Origin: JAWWBG01 sp033721095
GTDB lineage: Bacteria > Actinomycetota > Nitriliruptoria > Nitriliruptorales > Nitriliruptoraceae
DNA length: 11,526 nt
Assembly (NCBI GenBank): GCA_033721095.1
Contig: JAWWBG010000068.1
Coordinates: forward strand, 1 to 11,526
Direction: 5' to 3'
Positions 7,474 to 11,526 of the stretch are shown piece by piece (position 1 is the first letter of the stretch; each line of letters starts with the position of its first letter). The notes beneath the pieces are model-generated. The model did no database searches, was not told the DNA's origin, and saw only the letters and a list, made by a program, of their open reading frames with translations. The translations under genes were made by a program, and so were the position numbers.

Positions 7474-7479
7474 TACGGT
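7474..7479 (+). promoter_or_regulatory. Possible -10 element of metG
   Basis: TACGGT lies 33 nt before the metG GTG, within the short divergent gap shared with the hydrolase gene. It fits TANNNT and is followed by TGCCGG, resembling elements before ppk2 and the sulfatase gene. No clear -35 partner is visible. Confidence 0.3.
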
Positions 7480-7512
7480 TGCCGGTCGGGCGTCTGCGGA
7501 GGATCCCGACTC

Positions 7513-9156
7513 GTGACCCGACACGTGCTCGTGGCAGTGGCATGGCCGTACGCGAACGGCCAGAGCCACATCGGCCACTTCGCCGGCGCCTACCTGCCCG
7601 CGGACATCTTCGCGCGGTACCACCGCATCGCCGGCAACCGTGTCCTCATGGTCAGCGGATCAGACGCCCACGGCACACCCATCACGGTCAAGGCGGAACA
7701 AGAGGGCGTCGAGCCGGCCGACATCGTCAACCAGTACCACCCGAAGTTCCTGGAACAGTGGGACCGCTACGGCGTCTCCTTCGACCTGTTCACGACGACG
7801 ATGACGGACAACCATCGCGAGGTCGTCTGGGACATGTTCCGGACGCTCCGCGAGCACGGCCACATCGACACCAGGGTCACCGAACAGTTCTACGACCCCG
7901 AGGCCGAGCGCTTCCTGCCCGACCGGTATGTCGAGGGCACCTGCCCCAACTGCAGCTACGACGGTGCCCGGGGTGACCAGTGCGACAACTGCGGCAAGAC
8001 CCTCGACCCGACCGACCTCATCGAGCCGCACTCCAAGCTGACCGGGGCGACGCCGGAGCTGCGCGAGACAGAGCACTTCTTCATGTTGCTGCCTCGGCTC
8101 GAGGCGGAGGTTCTGTCGTGGCTGGGGACCGTCGACGGGTGGCGGCCTCACGTCATCAACTGGGCCAAGGGATTCCTCAAGGACGGGCTCATCGACCGAG
8201 CCATCACGCGCGACCTGACCTGGGGCGTGCCGCTGCCGCCAGAGGCCGACACGATTGGCGAGGGCAAGCGCATCTACGTCTGGTTCGAGGCCGTCATCGG
8301 CTACCTGTCGGCCTCCAAGGAGTGGGCCCAGCAGTCCGGCGATCCCGACGCCTGGAAGGCGTGGTGGGAGGATCCTGCCGCCGAGACCTACTACTTCATC
8401 GGCAAGGACAACATCCCGTTCCACGCCGTGTTCTGGCCGGCCTACCTGATCGGCTACGGCGGCCTCAACCTGCCCACCGATGTGCCCGCCAACCAGTACG
8501 TCACCTTCAAGGGCGAGAAGGCATCCAAGTCCCGGGGCATCGGCACCTCCCTGCTCGAGTATCTCGACGACTACCAGGCCGATGCCATCCGCTACGCCGT
8601 CGGCACCGTCCTGCCGGAGACCAACGACAACGACTTTTCCGAGGACGACATGATCCGCCGGATCAACGACGAGCTGGTGGCGGCGTGGGGCAACCTCGTC
8701 AACCGGGTGTTCTCCATGACACGTTCGAACTTCGACGGGGTCGTTCCCGAGCCGGGTGATCTCGACGAGGGTGATCGCGACCTGCTGGCCGAGGCGGATC
8801 GGCTGCTCGCCGAGGCGGGTGAGTTGCTCGAGCGGGTCGAGTTGCGGGCCGCGCTTCGTTCCTCGATGAGCATCGCGCAGGCGACCAACGCCTACCTCAA
8901 TGCCACCCAGCCGTGGAAGACGGCCACGGAGGATTCCGTCCGGACGGCCACATCGTTGTGGACGGCGACGCAGGCGATCGCGGCCGCCTCGATCGGGCTC
9001 GCACCGTGGCTGCCGTTCTCGACCGAGCAGCTCCGGCCGGCACTTGGCCTCGAAGCCGACGTCGTCGGTGCCGGCTGGGCCCGACCAGAGGTTCCCGCCG
9101 GAACGCGGCTCGGCGACCTGGAGCCGATGTTCGCGAAGGTCGACACGTCGGACTGA
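7513..9156 (+). CDS. metG: Methionine--tRNA ligase (MetRS), zinc-type, without C-terminal extension
   Basis: This class I aminoacyl-tRNA synthetase charges tRNA-Met with methionine in the cytoplasm. It has AVAWPYANGQSHIGH with the HIGH signature at 19-22, GSDAHGTPI for substrate binding, and a zinc knuckle C-P-N-C (144-147) and C-D-N-C (157-160) at nearly the same residue numbers as in E. coli MetRS. It also has WFEAVIGYLSASKEWA, FIGKDNIPFHAVFWPA and the second signature as KASKS (336-340), where many homologues have KMSKS or KFSKS. A helical anticodon-binding domain follows, containing an LLAEA-type repeat near residues 422-435. At 547 aa it ends soon after this domain, with no EMAP/Trbp111 dimerisation module. 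The GTG at 7513 is chosen because GGAGGA (7498-7503) precedes it by 9 nt and the protein then begins MTRHVLVAVAWPYANG. An in-frame GTG at 7444 would add 23 untypical residues. Confidence 0.97.
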   Translation: MTRHVLVAVAWPYANGQSHIGHFAGAYLPADIFARYHRIAGNRVLMVSGSDAHGTPITVKAEQEGVEPADIVNQYHPKFLEQWDRYGVSFDLFTTTMTDNHREVVWDMFRTLREHGHIDTRVTEQFYDPEAERFLPDRYVEGTCPNCSYDGARGDQCDNCGKTLDPTDLIEPHSKLTGATPELRETEHFFMLLPRLEAEVLSWLGTVDGWRPHVINWAKGFLKDGLIDRAITRDLTWGVPLPPEADTIGEGKRIYVWFEAVIGYLSASKEWAQQSGDPDAWKAWWEDPAAETYYFIGKDNIPFHAVFWPAYLIGYGGLNLPTDVPANQYVTFKGEKASKSRGIGTSLLEYLDDYQADAIRYAVGTVLPETNDNDFSEDDMIRRINDELVAAWGNLVNRVFSMTRSNFDGVVPEPGDLDEGDRDLLAEADRLLAEAGELLERVELRAALRSSMSIAQATNAYLNATQPWKTATEDSVRTATSLWTATQAIAAASIGLAPWLPFSTEQLRPALGLEADVVGAGWARPEVPAGTRLGDLEPMFAKVDTSD

Positions 9157-9205
9157 GGTGATCGCGCCCATCCGAGGATCGGCGTCAGCCTTCCCGGACG
9201 ATCCC

Positions 9206-9211
9206 TACCGT
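9206..9211 (+). promoter_or_regulatory. Possible -10 element of ppk2
   Basis: TACCGT ends 17 nt before the ppk2 ATG and fits TANNNT. It is followed by TCGCCG, nearly matching the element before the sulfatase gene (TAGCGT-TCGCCC). Transcription from it would give a leader of about 10 nt that starts next to the GGAGGGAG ribosome site. No clear -35 box is visible, and read-through from metG 72 nt upstream is an alternative. Confidence 0.3.
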
Positions 9212-9228
9212 TCGCCGCGGAGGGAGCG

Positions 9229-10026
9229 ATGAGCGACGACAAGCCGGCCCGCAAGGCCACCAAGAAGCAGATGGACAAGGAGCTGCGGCGGCTCCAGCGC
9301 GAGCTGGTCCTGCTCCAACGCTGGATCAAGGAGAAGGGCCTCAAGGTTGTCGTGGTCTTCGAGGGTCGCGATGCCGCCGGCAAGGGCGGGGTCATCAAGC
9401 GCATCCAGGAACGCACCAACCCCCGAATCGTCCGCGTCGTCGCGCTGGGTACACCCACCGAACGCGAGCAGACCCAGTGGTACTTCCAGCGCTACGTGCC
9501 GCACCTGCCCGCCGCGGGCGAGATGGTCCTCTTCGACCGCTCCTGGTACAACCGCGCGGGCGTCGAGAAGGTCATGGGGTTCTGCACCGAGGAGGAGTAC
9601 CAGGAGTTCCTCCGCAGCTGTCCCGAGTTCGAACGGATGCTGGTCCGCTCCGGGATCATCCTCATCAAGTACTGGTTCTCGGTCTCCGACGAGGAACAGG
9701 AACGCCGCTTCCAGGCGCGTGCCCAGGACCCCATGCGGCGCTGGAAGCTGAGCCCGATGGACGTCGAGTCGCGCGCCAAGTGGGTCGAGTACTCCAAGGC
9801 CAAGGACGCGATGTTCGCCTCGACCGACATCAAGCAGGCCCCCTGGTGGGTGGTCAACGCCGACGACAAGCGCCGGGCACGGCTCAACTGCATCACGCAC
9901 CTGCTCTCGCAGATCCCCTACGAGGACCTGACCCCGCCGCCGATCGAACTGCCACCCCTCGCTGACCACAGCGGCTACGTCCGGCCGCCGATCACGGACC
10001 AGACCTTCGTCCCCGAGGTCTGGTGA
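9229..10026 (+). CDS. ppk2: Polyphosphate kinase 2, class I (single PPK2 domain)
   Basis: It transfers phosphate between inorganic polyphosphate and nucleotides, usually making ATP or GTP from the diphosphate, and acts in the cytoplasm. The single 265-aa PPK2 domain shows Walker A GRDAAGKGG (46-54), Walker B FDRSWYNRAGVE (102-113) with Asp103 and Arg104, and an Arg-rich lid between about 159 and 173 (RRFQAR..DPMRRWK) followed by LSPMD. The N-terminus is a Lys-rich tail and a basic amphipathic helix (KKQMDKELRRLQRELVLLQ). The C-terminus is Pro-rich (LTPPPIELPPL). ATG at 9229 with GGAGGGAG (9219-9226) is the only convincing start. The gene lies 72 nt after metG and is probably its own unit or weakly cotranscribed. 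Direction (ADP or GDP to triphosphate versus polyP synthesis) and nucleotide preference cannot be read from sequence. Confidence 0.95.
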   Translation: MSDDKPARKATKKQMDKELRRLQRELVLLQRWIKEKGLKVVVVFEGRDAAGKGGVIKRIQERTNPRIVRVVALGTPTEREQTQWYFQRYVPHLPAAGEMVLFDRSWYNRAGVEKVMGFCTEEEYQEFLRSCPEFERMLVRSGIILIKYWFSVSDEEQERRFQARAQDPMRRWKLSPMDVESRAKWVEYSKAKDAMFASTDIKQAPWWVVNADDKRRARLNCITHLLSQIPYEDLTPPPIELPPLADHSGYVRPPITDQTFVPEVW

Positions 10027-10059
10027 CGACCCGGCGATTTCTGGGGTCGTCGCGCCGGG
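10025..10059 (+). terminator. Two overlapping, mutually exclusive hairpins after ppk2
   Basis: GACGACCC (10025-10032, beginning inside the stop codon) pairs perfectly with GGGTCGTC (10044-10051), leaving an 11-nt loop. CCCGGCG (10030-10036) pairs perfectly with CGCCGGG (10053-10059). The two stems share bases 10030-10032 and cannot both form completely. No T-run follows either. A ppk2 3'-end or terminator structure is the simplest reading. The sulfatase promoter candidate begins 9 nt further on. Confidence 0.5.
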
Positions 10060-10067
10060 TGCGTGGG

Positions 10068-10073
10068 TAGCGT
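10068..10073 (+). promoter_or_regulatory. Possible -10 element of the sulfatase gene
   Basis: TAGCGT fits TANNNT and is followed by TCGCCC, like the element before ppk2. It lies 54 nt upstream of the preferred TTG start and just after the post-ppk2 hairpins, as expected for a new transcription unit. No clear -35 box is seen. The TAG here is also the in-frame stop that bounds the sulfatase reading frame on its 5' side. Confidence 0.3.
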
Positions 10074-10117
10074 TCGCCCCACCCGTGCGCCGTCGTGGCC
10101 CGGGCTGGAGCCAACCC

Positions 10118-10122
10118 GGGAG
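10118..10122 (+). promoter_or_regulatory. Ribosome-binding site deciding a TTG start for the sulfatase
   Basis: GGGAG lies 5 nt before TTG 10128. No comparable purine-rich stretch precedes the only other in-frame alternative, GTG 10095. The protein then begins PNDFEFPRTDFPP before the conserved DASEPWW segment. The spacing is short and the start codon rare, so low translation is possible. Confidence 0.45.
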
Positions 10123-10127
10123 CCGGC

Positions 10128-11526
10128 TTGCCCAACGACTTCGAGTTTCCGCGGACCGATTTTCCGCCAGCTGGCAGCGGTGAGCCCTACGCGGGGTTCC
10201 AGGGGACCGTGGCCGAGATCTTCGATGCGTCGGAGCCGTGGTGGCCGCAGCGACCCTCGCCGCCCGACAACGCCCCCAACATCGTCGTGGTCCTCTGCGA
10301 CGACGTGGGGTTCTCCGACTTCGGATGCTTCGGCAGCGAGATCGACACCCCCCATCTCGATCGGCTGGCCGCCGAGGGACTTCGGTTCACGAACTTCCAC
10401 GTGACGCCACTGTGCTCGCCCTCGCGCGCGTCGCTGTTGACGGGCCAACGAACGGGCCACGCGGCGGGCGTCGGCCACGTCGCCCATTCGGATCCCGGGT
10501 TTTCCGGTTATGCGATGGAGCTGGCCGACGATGTCGCGACCATGCCCGAAATCCTGCGCTCGCAGGGCTACCGGACGCTGATGAGCGGGAAATGGCACCT
10601 GGCCAAGGACTCGGACCAATCCGATGCCGGGCCACACCATTCCTGGCCGCTGGCCAAGGGGTTCGACCGCTACTACGGGTTCCTCGACGGTTTCACGAAC
10701 TTCCATCAGCCCCATCGGCTCGTTCGCGACAACCACACGGTCGAGGTGGACACCTATCCCGACGACTACTACCTGACCGACGACCTCACCGCCGAGGCCG
10801 TCGACATGGTGCGGGCGGCCAAGGTCAACCGGCCCGACCAGCCGTTCTTCCTCTACCTCTCGCACGGCGCCGTGCATGCGCCGCTGCAGGCCAAGGCCGC
10901 CACGATCGCGAAGTACGCCGACACCTACACGGTCGGCTGGGATGCGATCCGGGCGGCACGTCACCGGCGCTCCCAGGAGCTCGGCGTGGTGCCCGAGGGC
11001 GTCACGCTGCCACCGCGCAACAGCGAGCCCGGTTACGAGGCGCCGCCGTGGGACGAGCTGTCGGCGATGGAGCAGGAGCTCTTCGCCCGGTACATGGCCG
11101 TCTACGCCGCCATGGTCGAGCACGTCGACGAGTCCCTGGGAACCCTGCGAGCCGCACTCGAGGCCATGGGCGAGTGGGACAACACGCTGCTGTTCTTCAC
11201 CTCGGACAACGGCGCCTCCAAGGAGGGCGGCACGACCGGGACGACCGGCTACTACGTCCACCTCGGCGGCGACATCGGGGTCGCCCGCGACCACGAACGG
11301 CTCGACAAGATCGGCGGCCCCGAGGTCCTCGCCCACTACCCCCAGGGCTGGGCCATGGCCTGCAACACCCCATACCGGCTCTACAAGCGCATGGCGCACC
11401 AGGGTGGCCGGCACGTGCCGATGATCGTCTCGTGGCCGGCGCGGGTGTCGGATCCGGGCACGACGAGAACCCAGTTCGCGCACCTGTCCGACGTGTTGCC
11501 GACCGTCCTCGACGTCCTCAACACCG
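10128..11526 (+). CDS. Formylglycine-dependent arylsulfatase, AtsA-like (3' end outside the window)
   Basis: It hydrolyses sulfate esters in the alkaline-phosphatase-superfamily sulfatase manner. The reading frame is bounded upstream by TAG at 10068 and stays open to the window end, giving 466 residues so far. Visible active-site elements, numbered from TTG 10128, are the metal-binding pair D58-D59 in LCDDVGFSDFG, C-S-P-S-R (96-100, where Cys96 would be converted to formylglycine) in LCSPSRASLLTGQ, Lys155 and His157 in SGKWHL, His250 in SHGAVHAP, and Asp360-Asn361 in TSDNGAS. WPLAKGFDRYYGFLDG, GGPEVLAHYPQGWAMACNTPYRLYKR and a central insertion resemble the mycobacterial AtsA group. There is no signal peptide, so a cytoplasmic location is likely. 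Of the possible starts, TTG 10128 has GGGAG (10118-10122) upstream. GTG 10095 lacks one and would add 11 residues. A maturation enzyme (formylglycine-generating enzyme) is needed and is not encoded here. The natural substrate is unknown. Confidence 0.92.
   Translation, partial: MPNDFEFPRTDFPPAGSGEPYAGFQGTVAEIFDASEPWWPQRPSPPDNAPNIVVVLCDDVGFSDFGCFGSEIDTPHLDRLAAEGLRFTNFHVTPLCSPSRASLLTGQRTGHAAGVGHVAHSDPGFSGYAMELADDVATMPEILRSQGYRTLMSGKWHLAKDSDQSDAGPHHSWPLAKGFDRYYGFLDGFTNFHQPHRLVRDNHTVEVDTYPDDYYLTDDLTAEAVDMVRAAKVNRPDQPFFLYLSHGAVHAPLQAKAATIAKYADTYTVGWDAIRAARHRRSQELGVVPEGVTLPPRNSEPGYEAPPWDELSAMEQELFARYMAVYAAMVEHVDESLGTLRAALEAMGEWDNTLLFFTSDNGASKEGGTTGTTGYYVHLGGDIGVARDHERLDKIGGPEVLAHYPQGWAMACNTPYRLYKRMAHQGGRHVPMIVSWPARVSDPGTTRTQFAHLSDVLPTVLDVLNT

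Noticed and set aside
7660..9171. Long antisense open frame opposite metG
   Set aside because: It lies entirely over conserved MetRS sequence and has the low-complexity Gly/Val/Arg composition of a GC-rich mirror frame.
9172..9182. Small hairpin CCGA-GGA-TCGG between metG and ppk2
   Set aside because: Only 4 bp with a 3-nt loop and no T-run; too weak to call a terminator.
9975..11483. Long antisense open frame opposite the sulfatase gene and the end of ppk2
   Set aside because: The plus strand carries unmistakable sulfatase motifs. The antisense translation resembles no family I know.
1..11526. Mobile elements, CRISPR arrays, tRNA/rRNA genes, phage or defence genes
   Set aside because: Reading the gaps and gene ends showed no terminal repeats, spaced repeat arrays, transposase-like frames or RNA gene signatures. 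Nearly all the sequence is accounted for by ordinary genes.

Overview
The window is GC-rich and densely coded, with GTG and TTG starts alongside ATG. The gene content (an actinobacterial Kgd/SucA-type 2-oxoglutarate dehydrogenase, class I PPK2, an AtsA-like sulfatase) suggests a high-GC actinobacterium. My best guess is a free-living Acidimicrobiia-like lineage, but this is inference from protein style; no taxonomic marker is present.

Layout: (1) 1-1850, the 3' part of a 2-oxoglutarate dehydrogenase E1 gene, followed by a GC-rich hairpin. (2) 1851-2012, a regulatory gap with a TTGCGA-N17-AATAGT promoter candidate. A perfect inverted repeat, TCGCAA-N6-TTGCGA, overlaps its -35 box. (3) 2013-6444, a complete four-gene carbohydrate ABC importer in the order ATPase, lipoprotein binding protein, permease, permease. 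Both permeases resemble AglF and AglG of alpha-glucoside importers. A 10-bp GC hairpin separates the binding-protein gene from the permease genes, and the two permease genes overlap by ATGA. (4) 6448-7386 on the minus strand, an alpha/beta hydrolase convergent with the importer, with only 3 nt between stop codons. (5) 7513-9156, methionyl-tRNA synthetase, divergent from the hydrolase. (6) 9229-10026, polyphosphate kinase 2. (7) 10128 to the window end, the 5' part of a formylglycine-type sulfatase with a probable TTG start.

How the genes work together: the importer genes form one clear operon, giving energy coupling, ligand capture and the membrane channel for a di- or oligosaccharide-like solute. 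No glycoside hydrolase or regulator gene lies with them, so substrate processing and control must be encoded elsewhere. The remaining genes look like independent housekeeping or accessory units: TCA cycle, translation, polyphosphate/nucleotide energy metabolism, ester or related hydrolysis, and sulfate ester hydrolysis. There is no mobile element, CRISPR array, RNA gene or phage gene, and no clearly novel multi-gene system. The most interesting signals are regulatory: the dyads at the importer promoter, the hairpin inside its operon, the pair of competing hairpins after ppk2, and a recurrent TA(C/G)(C/G)GTT element upstream of three genes.
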